Shown: one piece after another, positions 43,206 through 55,700 of the stretch
How the letters are laid out: every line of letters begins with the position of its first letter
Numbering within the stretch: the stretch's first letter is position 1
Source of the DNA: Paralithodes platypus
Taxonomy: Eukaryota; Arthropoda; Malacostraca; Decapoda; Lithodidae
Direction: 5' to 3'
DNA: 64,000 bases
Assembly: GCA_032716605.1 (NCBI GenBank)
Contig: JAVRFV010002317.1
Span: forward strand, 62,001 to 126,000
Translations under genes and position numbers: made by a program
The notes under the pieces: generated by a model
Told to the model about the DNA's origin: nothing
Database searches by the model: none
What the model saw: only the letters and a program-made list of their open reading frames with translations

Positions 43206-44748
43206 TTTTTTTTTTGTTTTTTTTTTTTTTTTTTAAGAGACAATGAACGGAGGAAGGAAAAACACAGATAAAACAAACAGGTCCATGTGCCTAAAGGGAT
43301 CCTCCATTCATAAAATGTTTGTAACAACTGGATTTAAACATTTGTAGATTGTAAGTTTGTGGAAAGCAATTCGAGGGAAGTGAATTCCAAAGAGTAGTAG
43401 CTCTGGGGATAAATGAATTCTGATAAGCAGAAGTTCTGCATTGTGGAGGAGAAAGTGTAAATTCATGGGCGCTCTCAGCTGCCCTAGTTCTACGGGGAAA
43501 GATGTGGAGAGGCGGCACAATTGAAGTAAGTTCCTCGGAACAATTGCTGTGAAAATATCTGTAGAATAATGCAAGGGATGCAACGTTTCTTCGTATGGAT
43601 AATGTAGGAAGGTCCTGTGTGATTGCAGGGTTATTTATTAATCTAATAGCTTTATTTTGAATTTTGTCCAACTGCCTCAATGCAACCACTCCACTTCCAC
43701 CCCACAGAGGTGAACAATAATCCATCTGAGAACGCACATGACTTTTATATATTACGGCCAACTGCTCGTCAGTGAAGAATTCTCGAACTCTGTACAGGAG
43801 TCCCAGTGTTTTAGAGGCATTCTTAGCAATGCTTCTAACATAATGTGTCCAGCTCAAGTTAGTAGTTAATGTTACACCGAGAATGTCAATACTAGGGGAA
43901 GTGGGAATATTTACATCATTAAAAAATATGGGAGTCAGTGAGATTCTGTCGGTTAGAAAATTGAATGTACTTGGTTTTCTGTGCATTAAAGGAAACTAGA
44001 TTTTTTTGTCCCCATTCATTAATTCTAGAAAGGTCCTGGTTCAGAGAAATTGCAGTGTTTATTTTTGAATTTATAAGATCGGGTTGGGTGAAAGAATTGG
44101 TAAATGTGAAGGAACTGTGGAGTGTTGAGTCATCTGCGTAGGAATGTATTGGATTATGAGTGGTAGATATGAGATCATTGATATGAATGAGGAACAGAGT
44201 TGGGGCCAAAACTGATCCCTGGGGAACACCAGCATTTATTGAGTGAAATTGAGAATAAAGGCCATCTACCATTACACGTATTTTTCTGTTATGAAGATAA
44301 GAAGAAATTAGTGGAACTAATGATGCAAGGCCGTAATGTGACATCTTCGACAATAAGGATTGATGCCAGACTCTATCAAATGCCTTTGATATATCCAGTG
44401 CTATTGTATGTGTTTCACCATGTTGGTCTGTAGCTTGGTTGATTTGATGCGTAAGAAGGCAAAGAATGTCTGCAGTTGATCGACATCGTCTAAAACCATA
44501 TTGCCTATCACTGATTAATTTATTATTCTCAAGATGCTTAATTATGTGATTATTTAATATAATTTCAAAGACTTTACCAAGAGTGGAAGTTATAGCTATT
44601 GGTCTGTAGTTTGATGGATCTGAAGAGGCACCTTTTTTCGGAACTGGATGGATGTTTGCTTCTTTCCAGGGTACTGGGAAGCATGAGGTATGAGTACACA
44701 GACGGAAATTTTTTGCCAATACAGGAGCGAGCACCAAGGAGCAAGGAC
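43206..44748 (-). mobile_element. 5'-truncated LINE inserted in element A RT
   Basis: The poly-T run at about 43207-43234 is the poly-A tail of a minus-strand LINE. Its other end is at about 44748, where gypsy sequence resumes with 'aaggttgaaacaag'. It is related to, but distinct from, the LINE at 39640-42204. Confidence 0.88.
43291..44737 (-). pseudogene. LINE reverse transcriptase with one frameshift
   Basis: Upper segment (44737-43919): VPKKGASSDPSNYRPIAITS, SDRQYGFRRCRSTADI, ALDISKAFDRVWHQS, AGVPQGSVLAPTLF, catalytic YADDSTLH. Lower segment (43986-43291): ILGVTLTTNLSWTHYV, MDYCSPLWGGSG, TTLWNSLPSNCFP, stop at 43291-43293. The two frames overlap near 43950, so a single small indel separates them. 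The endonuclease and N-terminal RT are absent. Confidence 0.88.
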
Positions 44749-45593
44749 CAAGGTTGAAACAAGTTCTTCAAAGAATCCGAGCCGCCGGGCTGAAATTGAA
44801 ACCCTCAAAATGCGAGATTGCACGGAATAAGGTAGATTTCCTCGGCCACGTAATATCTGAACATGGCATTGCACCAGACCCCAAGAAACTTCAAGCCATA
44901 CAAAACCAACCCCCACCCACCACCGTTAAAGGAGTACGTTCTTTTCTAGGTTTAGCCACATACTACAGACGTTTCGTCCCACACTTTGCCGCAATAGCCA
45001 GACCCCTCCACCAACTCACCCACAAGGACACCACATTCACCTGGACACCTGAAAGAGACCTCGCTTTTAACACTTTGAAACAAAAGCTGATCCAATCCCC
45101 TATTGTCGCTTTCCCTGATTACCATAAACCATTCCGTCTTTATACCGACGTATCTCTGTATGCCATTGGTGCAGTTTTAGCTCAAGTAAGAGACGGAGAG
45201 GAACATGTGATAGCGTATGCCAGCTCCACACTCAACCAAGCCCAACAGAATTATGCAGCCACCAAGAGAGAGTGGCTAGGGATCATTTGGGCACTCAACC
45301 ACTTCAGGTCATTTGTGTTGGGCGCGAAACTAGATAGAATAACCGACCATCAATCTTTGCAATGGTTGCGTAAGTGCGAAACCAACTCAGCCATCTTGGT
45401 ACGCTGGAGAGAGACACTAGAGGACTACGATTTTACAATACAGTATCGTCCAGGTAAACTTCACACCAATGCAGAAGCCCTGTCACGTTTGCCAGTACCG
45501 AAAGACCCCCCCTCCAACCTAGCCGCCTTACAAAACACTGAGCTCTTACATACCCCATCAACCAACATAATTCCCCCCCAGCCCCCTCACTAA
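44749..45593 (+). pseudogene. Element A RT thumb and RNase H
   Basis: Continues the RT: AAGLKLKPSKCEI, VDFLGHVISEHGI, FLGLATYYRRFVP. RNase H: RLYTDVSLYAIGAVLAQ, YAATKREWLGIIWAL, TDHQSLQWL and HTNAEALSRLP. TDVS replaces the usual TDAS, and AEALSR the usual ADALSR, so the last acidic residue is Glu rather than Asp. It ends at a stop (45591-45593) caused by a frameshift in the preceding C-run. Confidence 0.88.
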
Positions 45594-45863
45594 TTCAATC
45601 TTGGGAAACAAGGATCAGACCACCCTGGATACCGTTAAATATCTTCAAGAAACTGACTCGCTGGGGAGATCAACTTGCCACAGACTCTGGTCACATAGTC
45701 CTAGACCCCACCATTGCCCACGACTACATGATTGCCATCCACGAGGGAAACGGCATACACCTTGGACAAAAGAAGATGTTAAAAATCTTCGCGGATCAGT
45801 ATTGGACCCCCAACCCCTCCAAGATTGCACAACGCGTGACAGAATCCTGCAAACCTTTTTTTA
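45594..45863 (+). pseudogene. Element A integrase zinc-finger region, out of frame
   Basis: It is read in the -1 frame relative to both neighbours: KLTRWGDQLATDSG, then HDYMIAIHEGNGIHLGQKK and VTESCKPF. This is the HH-CC finger, but the second Cys is Phe, whereas the family copy at 8704-9676 keeps CKPC. Frame changes occur in a C-run near 45575 and a T-run near 45855. Confidence 0.8.
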
Positions 45864-48629
45864 TTGGGGAAGGATAGATCACGCACCCCAGGCCCAGCTG
45901 GTACCATTTCTGCCAACAAACCATTCCAAGTCCTATCCCTCGACATCATGGGCCCGTTTCCTTCTTATGCTGGCAACCGCTATATCGTCACATTTGTTGA
46001 CGTATATTCAAAATTTGTAATAGCCTGCCCAGTTAAAGACCACACAGCCACCACCGTCGCCGCACTGCTTGCCACAGAAGTGTTCCCTATATTCAGCCTT
46101 CCCCTTGCTCTTCTATCCGACAATGCCCCCGAATTTAGTGGACACGTTTGGCACCAGTTCACCCAACAATGCGGTATTAAGATCAAACACTCATCCCCGT
46201 ACTGGCTTCAAGGAAATGCTATATGCGAACGCAGCTATCGCACCATCAACAACCAGTTACGTACCAAAATGATTGCTCTTAACACCTCAGACTGGCCATC
46301 ACAGATCAAAATGATACAATGGGGCATGAATACCTGTCCCCGAGAAGACGGTATTTCACCTCATGAACGTGTGTACGGCGTAACCCCCCTGTTACTGCCG
46401 TTCCACCATCACGCTCACCTCCCCTCCAACACCTCCACAATTGACCCATTGCAACATCTGCAAAACACCCTCCATACCGCCCAAACCTGTCAAGACACCA
46501 AAAATGATAACCCCGATGATAAAAACCCTTTCGCCATCCATGACACCGTAATGGTAGCCAATCTCCCTGTCACCAACAAATTAGGCCCTCGCTATGTCGG
46601 CCCCTACACCATAATCAAAGTCCAAAAGGCCTATCAAGTCATCATTGATTATCACGGCGTGACTCGCACGTTCAGACATAGATTCGTCCGAGCTTTTAAA
46701 CCTCTAAAACCACAAGATATTACCCCACCCCACACGTCCGACCCTGAATTGAACACCCCTACTAACCCTCCCACTCAGGCTATGAATGTTCCCCTACAAA
46801 CCCCTAAAGGCCTAAACCCTCCAGCACAGAACCTGCCGATCATTCCTCAACATACCCCCCAAACTAACCTCCACAAACCCCAAGCCCCCACTATCACACC
46901 TTCCTCCACCATGACCCATTCCTTCACTTCTGATAGTCAATTACCTCCCCAAAATATCAAAGTACGAAAACCTCCACCCACAACCCCGACCACAACAGAA
47001 ACCCTCCCGTCTAGCCATGAAGTACCTCCACCAGGCACCACAGTAAGAAAACCACCACCCCCACCTAAAACCAAGTACACACCGAACCGCACCACACAAC
47101 CTACCCCAGTCACCTCACGCTACAACTTACGCCCACGACTGAAATCCTTTAAACCCTCCAGAAAACACACCCTGATAACAAAGTTCCGTAGAGCTGCCAG
47201 ACCACTATCCTCCTCCTCCTCTTCTTCTTCGTCGAATTCTCCTCCACAAAGGGAAAGAAGACGAATAATCACAAGCAAACACCATCACCCCTCTAACTAT
47301 ATTCCAAAAATAACCACCCCCACCCTCCCACGAGAGCAAATACCTTCCCCTTCAACCTCATCCCCTCTCAACCCCCACCTCATCACCCCGAATGACCTTC
47401 TAGATCTGCCCCCCCACCAAACTCCCACAAAACCACCTATTTCCACCACCATCAAATCACCAACCCCACCAAAGAACGCACCCAACACACTTTCCTACCC
47501 CCAACCCTCCAAATTAAACCTCCCCTCACTACCCACTCGTCTAGCCCCCCCCGCATCCACCCCTTTCCCCTCCACTATCCCTGCGACCCCACCCACGCAT
47601 CAACCAACCTCATCATCTCATAAAACCCCCAACCACCCTCCCCCTAAAGACTACCCTATGCCAACGACCAACCCCTCCTCACCCACCACGTCTACCACAC
47701 AAGTAACTTCCAACCAAAGCCCCTCCAAAATGACGTACCCGACCTCCACACCCCCACTTAAATCCCCCCACAAAGTCGCCCCTCCGAGAACCCCCATCAG
47801 TACCCCCACCCAATCCTCTCCCATTCCTCCTACCACCCTCACTCGACAAAAACCTCCACACGCATCTACCTCTCGAATAACCCCCTACATCACCCCCACT
47901 AAATGCCCGCCACCTGTAAAGCGTTCTTCCCCTCAATATAAAACATCGTCGAGCGACTCAAGTCCCACTACAAAAATCTACCTTCCAACCAGAACCTCCA
48001 AAGGTAGAATCATCAACAGACCCATCAGATTTGAAGACAGTTATGTAAAAACAAAACCCCTTTCTTCCACTAAAAGCCCAAGCCACACACACACACCCCC
48101 TCTTTCTCACACACCTCCATCACACACCTTACCTAAACCAATATTGCACATTGCCTCCATATATTTTCCCAGCCTGCAACACCACCCAAGACAACCCCAA
48201 AAACCCCAGACTCATATCCCCCCTTCACCCCCAGCTCCGCCTTCACGTGTTAGTCCCTCCCCTTCAGTTGTTAACCCCTTCACCACACTGAAGAGGCCTC
48301 CTGTCAGTCCCACACACCTCACTCAATACCTGACCTCCACCATGAACACATCCACACCATTCGTCGCTCCCGTCTCTACCCCCACTGAGGACGAATACAC
48401 ACCGTTCATAAGACATATTAAATTAAAAACGTCCACAGGACGCTCAGCCCGTCTACAACGGCCACATCAAGCCCGGGCAGCCGCCCTCCACAACACCGAA
48501 GACACATTCCTACAGGTCTACATAGACCTGCACAAGAAACCTGATCCTCGATCTCTTGCCTGGTGGGACCTTCTACACACCCTCCAAATGACCCACCATG
48601 ACTATACTTCTCTTTACTTCACCCTTTGA
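45864..48629 (+). CDS. Element A integrase with long Pro/Thr/Ser-rich extension
   Basis: This is an open frame of 921 codons. The integrase core has catalytic Asp at 45942-45944 (LDIMGPFP), Asp at 46119-46121 (SDNAPEF) and Glu at 46227-46229 (ICERS), with 35 residues between the last two: DD35E intact. A C-terminal module with GPRYVGPYTI follows near residue 245. From about residue 290 to the end the protein is rich in Pro, Thr and Ser with no transmembrane segment or signal peptide, so it is not an envelope protein. Near the C-terminus are basic segments (TSKGRIINRPIRFEDSY). This frame remains undamaged although the rest of pol is broken. Confidence 0.88.
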   Translation: MGKDRSRTPGPAGTISANKPFQVLSLDIMGPFPSYAGNRYIVTFVDVYSKFVIACPVKDHTATTVAALLATEVFPIFSLPLALLSDNAPEFSGHVWHQFTQQCGIKIKHSSPYWLQGNAICERSYRTINNQLRTKMIALNTSDWPSQIKMIQWGMNTCPREDGISPHERVYGVTPLLLPFHHHAHLPSNTSTIDPLQHLQNTLHTAQTCQDTKNDNPDDKNPFAIHDTVMVANLPVTNKLGPRYVGPYTIIKVQKAYQVIIDYHGVTRTFRHRFVRAFKPLKPQDITPPHTSDPELNTPTNPPTQAMNVPLQTPKGLNPPAQNLPIIPQHTPQTNLHKPQAPTITPSSTMTHSFTSDSQLPPQNIKVRKPPPTTPTTTETLPSSHEVPPPGTTVRKPPPPPKTKYTPNRTTQPTPVTSRYNLRPRLKSFKPSRKHTLITKFRRAARPLSSSSSSSSSNSPPQRERRRIITSKHHHPSNYIPKITTPTLPREQIPSPSTSSPLNPHLITPNDLLDLPPHQTPTKPPISTTIKSPTPPKNAPNTLSYPQPSKLNLPSLPTRLAPPASTPFPSTIPATPPTHQPTSSSHKTPNHPPPKDYPMPTTNPSSPTTSTTQVTSNQSPSKMTYPTSTPPLKSPHKVAPPRTPISTPTQSSPIPPTTLTRQKPPHASTSRITPYITPTKCPPPVKRSSPQYKTSSSDSSPTTKIYLPTRTSKGRIINRPIRFEDSYVKTKPLSSTKSPSHTHTPPLSHTPPSHTLPKPILHIASIYFPSLQHHPRQPQKPQTHIPPSPPAPPSRVSPSPSVVNPFTTLKRPPVSPTHLTQYLTSTMNTSTPFVAPVSTPTEDEYTPFIRHIKLKTSTGRSARLQRPHQARAAALHNTEDTFLQVYIDLHKKPDPRSLAWWDLLHTLQMTHHDYTSLYFTL

Positions 48630-48665
48630 GGCTCGAGGACGAGCCTACAACGAAGGAGAGGGAAG
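48630..48665 (+). other. Element A 3' end: short hairpin and polypurine tract
   Basis: GGCTCGAGGACGAGCC forms a 6-bp stem just after the stop codon. The purine-rich 'cgaaggagagggaag' (48651-48665) lies directly before the 3' LTR and is the expected polypurine tract for plus-strand priming. Confidence 0.65.
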
Positions 48666-50600
48666 TAAAATGCCCCAGAACGAGAAGCCCACCACGGAAG
48701 CCACGAGCGAGAACAACAAAGAAACGGGAACAGAGACACCCGAAGGAAGGCCCACAGAACGAAAGGACCAGGTGACCAAGCCAACCAGTTCAGACAGGCC
48801 GAAGCCCGCAGGGCTAAGCAGCTCCAAACCACACCTGCCTATCGCTTCTAACCACTGACCCTTCCCCCACCTCGCGTATCCACTACCCCTCGTGTCCTAC
48901 ACCTCTTACCCGCCAGACTCTACCTACATGATGATGAACATGAATACACCTTAATTTAATACACCCATGCCCTGTCTCTAAGTTAAGATATCAATATCAA
49001 CATACCCTAAAATACCTTGTCTTGCCAGACTAAGTTTCTGAAGACCAACCGCCCCCATAAATCTATGTATGTTCTTCCATCCGAGAAGTAATATGGTAAC
49101 CCCTGTCTTGCCAGACTAAGTTTCTGAAGACCAACCGCCCCCATAAATCTATGTATGTTCTTCCATCCGAGAAGTAATATGTTAACCCCCTAAAATACCT
49201 TGTCTTGCCAGACTAAGTTTCTGAAGACCAACCGCCCCCATAAATCTATGCATTTTCTTCCATCCGAGAAGTAATAACATTAACCCCCATGTCATAATTG
49301 ATAAGAAACTATAATACCCACGGGTACACCCTCGTGCAACCATTACGCCTGCCCTATCTTGCCAGATCTCACGACTGAAGATGCCGCGAGCAATCCAGTA
49401 ACTATATCCCTGCACAGACGAGATGGTATAGGAAATTCCATTGTTCCTGTATTGCCCAATTCTAACCAGAGATTGTATAGATAACCCTCTTTTACCATTG
49501 TCTTGACGCATATCTACCACGAAACAATAACGAAGCTACCCCTACGAACTACCGCTTTCTTTGGTATATATTTCATAGAAAACGCAGTTCCCAGGGACAA
49601 CTAGATCAGCAAGAAATCGTGTCGACTAATAGTGTCCATAACCCCTCGTATTGACGAGTAATAGTACACTATGTTTTTCTCTACTTTTATCCACAGTCAA
49701 GCACACACCTACAGCTAACCTCATCTTCCCCACAGTCCACATGATTCTATAATTTCCAGACTCATATACCACCACCTATTGCTCATCCCCCGGTAGCGTT
49801 TGATTACCCTACCTTCCCTGTCGGTAACCCCCAGTCTAAGATACCAACTGTAGCCTAATGCCACCCCTACGCCCAGAGACCTTAGGGTCAAACTTCCACG
49901 TAGCCCCCCTTAACCCTCTCCCTCTCGTTAACCCCCACGCTCCTCCACTCCCTCCTAACCTAGCCTCTCCACCATACCCCCTGAATATCCTTAACTTTTC
50001 CATTACTAACATTCTCAAACCTTTTGTATATATACTCCTATCCAGCCTACCTTCCCCCAGTAGGAAGGAACACCATTAGAACTTTACTAACCCTTTGCAT
50101 GCCATCTATTCCTTCACAACCCATTCACAACCCTGTACCAAATGATCGTCAGTGCGAGGCTAGCCACCTCGCCAGTGACTAACTTCTATTGCCATACTTC
50201 CAGATAAATGTGGCAGAGTTAGCAACCCAGTCTCCACCACATCCAACAAACCATGCAATTAACAACCCCTCCAATTAAACCAGCTGGTCAAGGCACCTTC
50301 GGTTTTGGTATTATGAACACCCACATCTGTCTCATAAACAGAGGGTTATTACAAACACTTGTAATATGGCAAGCCCCCAGCCACAGCCGCCCGGACGACC
50401 ATCACAGAGAAAGGACGCGCACCTACCCCTTTCACCCACCCGAGGAGGGAGACCCCTACCCCTGCGGAGGTATACCTGACCCCTGTTTTGACTTCCGGGT
50501 CATTGCCAGGTAGCACAGGAATTCTTCCTATCAATGAACTAACCATGTATGACTAACACCTTTACTAACCTCTATTAACCCACAATAACCCATTAACCTT
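48666..50600 (+). repeat. Element A 3' LTR, truncated
   Basis: Starts TAAAATGCCCC and follows the 5' LTR closely to 'cccattaacctt' near 50600, then stops, so about 1.5 kb is missing. It contains the empty site of the MITE at 22404-22883 (48956-48959) and the triple tandem repeat (49000-49290). TATA box and polyadenylation signal would lie in the lost part. Confidence 0.9.
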
Positions 50601-51119
50601 AACCTTAACCTTAGCAGAGCCTTCACGAACACCGACCAGTTAACATCTATTTTCCGCCCCCAGTTGATCGCGCTTTTGTGCCTCTAATCACAATACACTG
50701 ACGGCAATACAAACAGCTACACCACACGACGCTCTCATCGACGTCATGACTGACTGACAGATAAGCATAATATTCATGTCCATTCCCATGTAATCATTAT
50801 TCATTCTTTCACTTGACTCGAGTCTCGGGACCGAAGTCTCGTTCCCCATTGTCCGCCATATTGGGTAAAACGTTCTCCCTTGCCTTGCCTCGTTGCCACG
50901 TGGAACTATTGGTGAGTTAATTCCTGGCTAGTATATTAACCCTTATAACCTTACCCTATATATAAATTTATTATGTGAGACCTTTGGATATAAATGAGCT
51001 TGTTTCAGATTGAATTCAATTTAGATATGGAGTAGTTTTCATTTAGATTTATTTTATTTTATTCATTATAGCTTAGTAATATTTAACTTCCATTGATAGT
51101 TTACCACACACGACTGCAA
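50601..51119. other. Unassigned DNA
   Basis: Begins with three copies of AACCTT, then unique-looking sequence. A splice-donor-like TTGGTGAGTT (about 50910) and an acceptor-like TTGTTTCAG (about 51002-51010) are present, but no coding stretch supports an exon. I cannot assign it. Confidence 0.3.
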
Positions 51120-51958
51120 ATTGCCACCATCACAAGTCTGTAGTTCAAACTAAGATAAATAAAAGAGGATCCCCTGAAAAAATCCTCCCTTTGCACGATG
51201 ATATGGTTACATCAGAAGTTACCTCCCCTATGACTACTCCTCATTTTCTTCCCCAGAAAGTTAAAAAGGGAAAAATCTTTCCACGTGTCCACACCAGTGT
51301 CCGTTGTGCACAGAAAGAAAAACTGCAAAACATTCTAACAAATGAGCATACTGACGAGTCAGATTGCAATATTGCTACTGAAGCTCTGTCTTTTCCTATT
51401 CCTGACATACTGTAGAGACACAGTCATACACTGTGCATAATTCTACTGAAGCCACCCATGACTTTTGTGATTTTATTCCTACGTTTTCCACTGAAGCCCA
51501 AGATAATTTTAAGAATGATACCGGAAAGAATCGGAATCCATCTGCCATGTTACCATCACGAAACCTTAGTTTTCACCCAACCCCCCTGAATTCTTCACAT
51601 AATATCAACAGCCCTACATCAACTCAGTTACTTTGCCAGACAAAATCTTTTCAGTCTTTGCCTCCTCCCATCATAATCAGTCCCGCTATCACCCAAGAAA
51701 AAACTGAAATTCCCCCTCAACATCAAAAGTGGGTTCGCATACGCCCCATGCCACAACCTATCATGATTTTGACGCCCCACCGGTATATCCGATGGACCAG
51801 ATCGATGTAGGATTCAGCCTGCTATTCTATCCTCACGCAATAATAAAATTTTGATTGCTAATATATCCGATGAAAAATGAACGTTACCTAGAGTCGGAGA
51901 CCTCGAAACTTTCGAGGATATCACACCCATTCCAAAAGAAGTAATTCATTCTCCTGTG
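51120..51958 (+). pseudogene. Related gypsy element, protease-RT linker fragment
   Basis: The translation has PPPIIISPAITQEKTEIPP and HQKWVRIRPMP, matching the linker of element A near 42230-42330. Degraded equivalents of RCLLQPAIIS and VLETFDDLP follow at about 51810-51930. Upstream open pieces (51191-51415, 51433 onward) have the same Ser/Thr/His-rich character. Stops and frameshifts are frequent. It is a diverged relative of element A, cut at 51958 by a LINE. Confidence 0.7.
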
Positions 51959-52760
51959 TTTTTTTTTTTTTCTATGTGAATGAGGGAGACAAAAGGCATA
52001 ACTGCCTGCAGCGAGTGCCTCCCCCAGATTTCAAAGAGTAACAGGGCCGAAATCAAGGGACGTTCGAGCTAAAATGCCTGGACACACGGAGTTTGAAGCA
52101 ATTTAAGTCATAGGAAGAGGGAAAGACTGATTCTGGGAGAGAGTTCCAGAGCTCAGCAGTTGAATAGAAGAAAGTCTGAGAATAATGTTTCACTCTTGGG
52201 TTGGAGAGTTCCACAGAGTAGGGGTGGGATTGTGTTGCAAGGCGGGTACTATGTACCCTACGTAGAGGAGGTGGTATACACTGGGAAAGCTCCGAGGAAC
52301 ACTGATTATTGTAGTAGCGATAGAATAGTGAGAGAGATGCAACATTGCGGCGAAGAGAGAGAGATTGCAGAGAACTGGTGAGTGGACGGGAGTTAATGAT
52401 ACGAAAAGCTTTCCTTTCTACTTTATCTAGGAGTGCGGTGTGAGAGGATCCTCCCCACACATGAGAACAATACTCCATACTAGGACGAACTGTGCCCCTG
52501 TACAGAGCAAGTAGCTGCGCAGGGGTAAAGAACCCCTTGAGGCGGTTGAGCACACCCAGCTTCTTGGAGGCTGCCTTAGCGAGACTGGTAATATGGTCTT
52601 TCCAAGTGAGAGCAGAAAAAAAGAGACACAGAGAACATTGAGGGAAGATGAAGGGTTGATTTTTGTATTGTTGAAGAATAAGGGATAGTCCTCTGGAGGT
52701 TCCTGACAAGTAGTAAGTTGGATACATTGAGTTTTGGAAGTATTAAATTTAACAAGGTTT
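51959..52760 (-). mobile_element. 5'-truncated jockey-type LINE, same family as 39640-42204
   Basis: The poly-T at 51959-51971 is its poly-A tail. The minus-strand frame to 52053 carries the same C-terminal protein as 41500-42097 (SLAKAASKKLGVLNRL, EYCSHVWGGSSHTAL, AELWNSLPESVFP). A frameshift lies near 52630. The 5' end abuts the satellite at about 52760. Confidence 0.88.
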
Positions 52761-55700
52761 TATGGTAATATTTGTGACAGTAGTAATGATGATGGTTATA
52801 GTAGTAGTGATGATGTTAACAGTAGTAATGATGATTGTAAGATGGTGGTGATGATATTAGTAATAATGGTTGATAGTTGTAGTATCAATGATGATAGTAG
52901 TGATTAAGATGATAGTGACAATGGACAGTGATGATGGTGAGAGTAGTAGTGATAATTGTAATTGTAGTAGTGATGATGATCATAGTAATGGTGATGATGA
53001 CAGTACTCGTGATGATTGTGGCAGTTGTAGTGATGATGGCAGTTGTAGTGATGATGGCAGTAGTAGTGATTATGTTGCTTGTGATTGATGATGGTATTAG
53101 TAGTGATGATGGTAACCCATCGCAGAGTTGGGTATGCCGTTTTGATTTTGGGCAAAACGGCACGTCTACTTTCCCTGGGTTTAGGATTTGGGATGCCTAG
53201 CAGCCTAGCTTACTTATCAACTCTGCATAAGCAGATTAGCAGAGTTTGGTATCCCCCCCCCCCCCGTATAGTGGGTACCACACGAAAAAAATGTCTGTCG
53301 TCGTCGTCGTCGTCGTCCGTCTGTCTCGGAACTCCTCCTAGACCGTTGGACGGATTTTCACCAAATTTCACACAAACATTTGTTGCATGAATGCAACATC
53401 AGTCAAAAAAGATGTTTTGAATTTATGCAATAGTTATGATTTTAGGTCCAAAATATGGTTTTGCCCTCCCCCCCCCCCCACCCGACCCCCCCCCCCCCTC
53501 AGCAATGATGGCGTTCTTGGTGTGTGAGCCCCGAAGGGGCTCACACTAAGAACGCATTCGTTCTGGGAGCGAAAACATCTTGCTATGCATTTGCTAGGTT
53601 AAGTTAGTTTAGTTGGCATTAGAAGTGCTGGTAGTAATATTTGGATTTATGGTGATAGTAGTGATAATGGTGATAATTGTAGTGATGATGGTTGTAGTTG
53701 TATTGATGATGATGACAGTAGTGATGATGATGACAGTAGTAGATATGATGGTGACAGTAGTAGTAATGATGGTCATAATAGTAGTGATGATGGTGACAAG
53801 TAATTATGATAGTTGTAGTGATAATAATGACAGTAGTGATGATGGTAGTTACGATGGTGTGAGTATTAGTTATGATGGTGAGTAGTAGTGAGGATGGTGA
53901 AATTTGTAGTGATGATGACGATAGTTGTGGTGATGAAGTTCATAGTAATGGTGATGATGGCAGTAGTAGTGATGATGGTGACAGTAGAATAAATTATGGT
54001 AATATTTGTGACAGTAGTAATGATGATGGTTATAGTAGTAGTGATGATGTTAACAGTAGTAATGATGATTGTAAGATGGTGGTGATGATATTAGTAATGA
54101 TGGTTGATAGTTGTAGTATCAATGATGATAGTAGTGATTAAGATGCTAGTGACAATGGACAGTGATGATGGTGAGAGTAGTAGTGATAATTGTAATTGTA
54201 GTAGTGATGATGATCATAGTAATGGTGATGATGACAGTACTCGTGATGATTGTGGCAGTTGTAGTGATGATGGCAGTTGTAGTGATGATGGCAGTAGTAG
54301 TGATTATGTTGATTGTGATTGATGATGGTATTAGTAGTGATGATGGTAACCCATCGCAGAGTTGGGTATGCCGTTTTGATTTTGGGCAAAACGGCACGTC
54401 TACTTTATCAACTCTGCGTAAGCAGAGTTTGGTATTGCCCCCCCCCACCTTCCCCATATAGTGGGTACCACACAAAACAAATGTCTGTCGTCGTCGTCGT
54501 CGTCGTCGTCCGTCTGTCTCGGAACTCCTCCTAGACCGTTGGACGGATTTTCACAAAATTTCACACAAACATTTGTTGCGTGAATGCGAACGTCAGTCAA
54601 AATTTTTTTTTTTTAATTTATGCAATAGTTATGATTTTAGGTCTAACATTTGGTTTTGCTGGCTGTCTGTCTGTCTGTCTGTCCGATAACTCCTCCTAGA
54701 CCGTTTGACAGATTTTCACCAAACTTCACACGAACATTCAGTGTGTGAATGCGACGGTAATTAAAAATATATGCTTTGAATTTGTGCAATAGTTATGATT
54801 TTAGGTCCAAAAATTGTTTTGCCCCCCCCCCCCCCCCCTCCTCAGGACCCCCCACCCCCCAAGCAATGATGATGGCGTTCTGTGTGGGGCACACTGACAC
54901 AGAATGCCATCGTTAAGGGGGTGAAAACATCTCGCTCCGCATTTTCTAGGTTAAGTCATTTTAGTTGATATTAGAAGTGATGGTAGTAATAGTGGTAGTA
55001 ATGGTGACAGTACTAGTAGTAGTGATGATGGTCATAATAGTAGTGATGATGGTGACAAGTAATGATGATGGTTGTAGTGATAATGATGACAGTAGTGTTG
55101 ATGGTAGTGACGATGGTGACAGTACACGTAGTGATGATGGTGAGTAGAATTGATTATGGTGAAAGTTGTAGTGATTATACACTAGTAGTGATGATGAGAG
55201 TAGTAGTAATTATGGTGAGAGTAGTTGTGATGATTATAATAGAAGTAGTGCTATTGATATTATTGATGATAGTGACTAGTAGTGATGATGGTGACCGATC
55301 GCAGAGTTGGGTATGCCTTTTATTTTGGGCAAAACGGCACGTCTATTTTATCAACTCTGCGTAAGCAGAGTGGTATCGCCTTCCGTATAGTGGTACATCA
55401 CGGCCGAAATGTCTGTCTGTCTGTCCGATAACTCCTCCTAGACTGTTTGACAGATTTTCACTAAACTTCACACGATCATTCGGTGCGTGAATGCGATGGT
55501 AATTAAAAAAAGTTTTTTGAATTTGTGCAATAGTTATGATTTTAGGTCCAAAATATGGTTTCCCCCTCAGGACCCCCATCCCCCACTCTGTACCAATTCC
55601 CAAGCAATGATGATGGCGTTCAGGGGGCGGAAAAAAAACTTGCCCGCATTTGTTAGGTTAAGTTAGTTTAGTTGACATTAGGTGACAATTGTGGTAATGA

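Noticed and set aside
46730..48629. An envelope gene downstream of integrase
   Set aside because: The region is in frame with integrase, with no signal peptide, transmembrane segment or cleavage site. It is Pro/Thr/Ser-rich throughout.
50585..50612. Telomere-like AACCTT repeats
   Set aside because: Only three units, and the arthropod telomere repeat is TTAGG/CCTAA. AACCTT does not match it.
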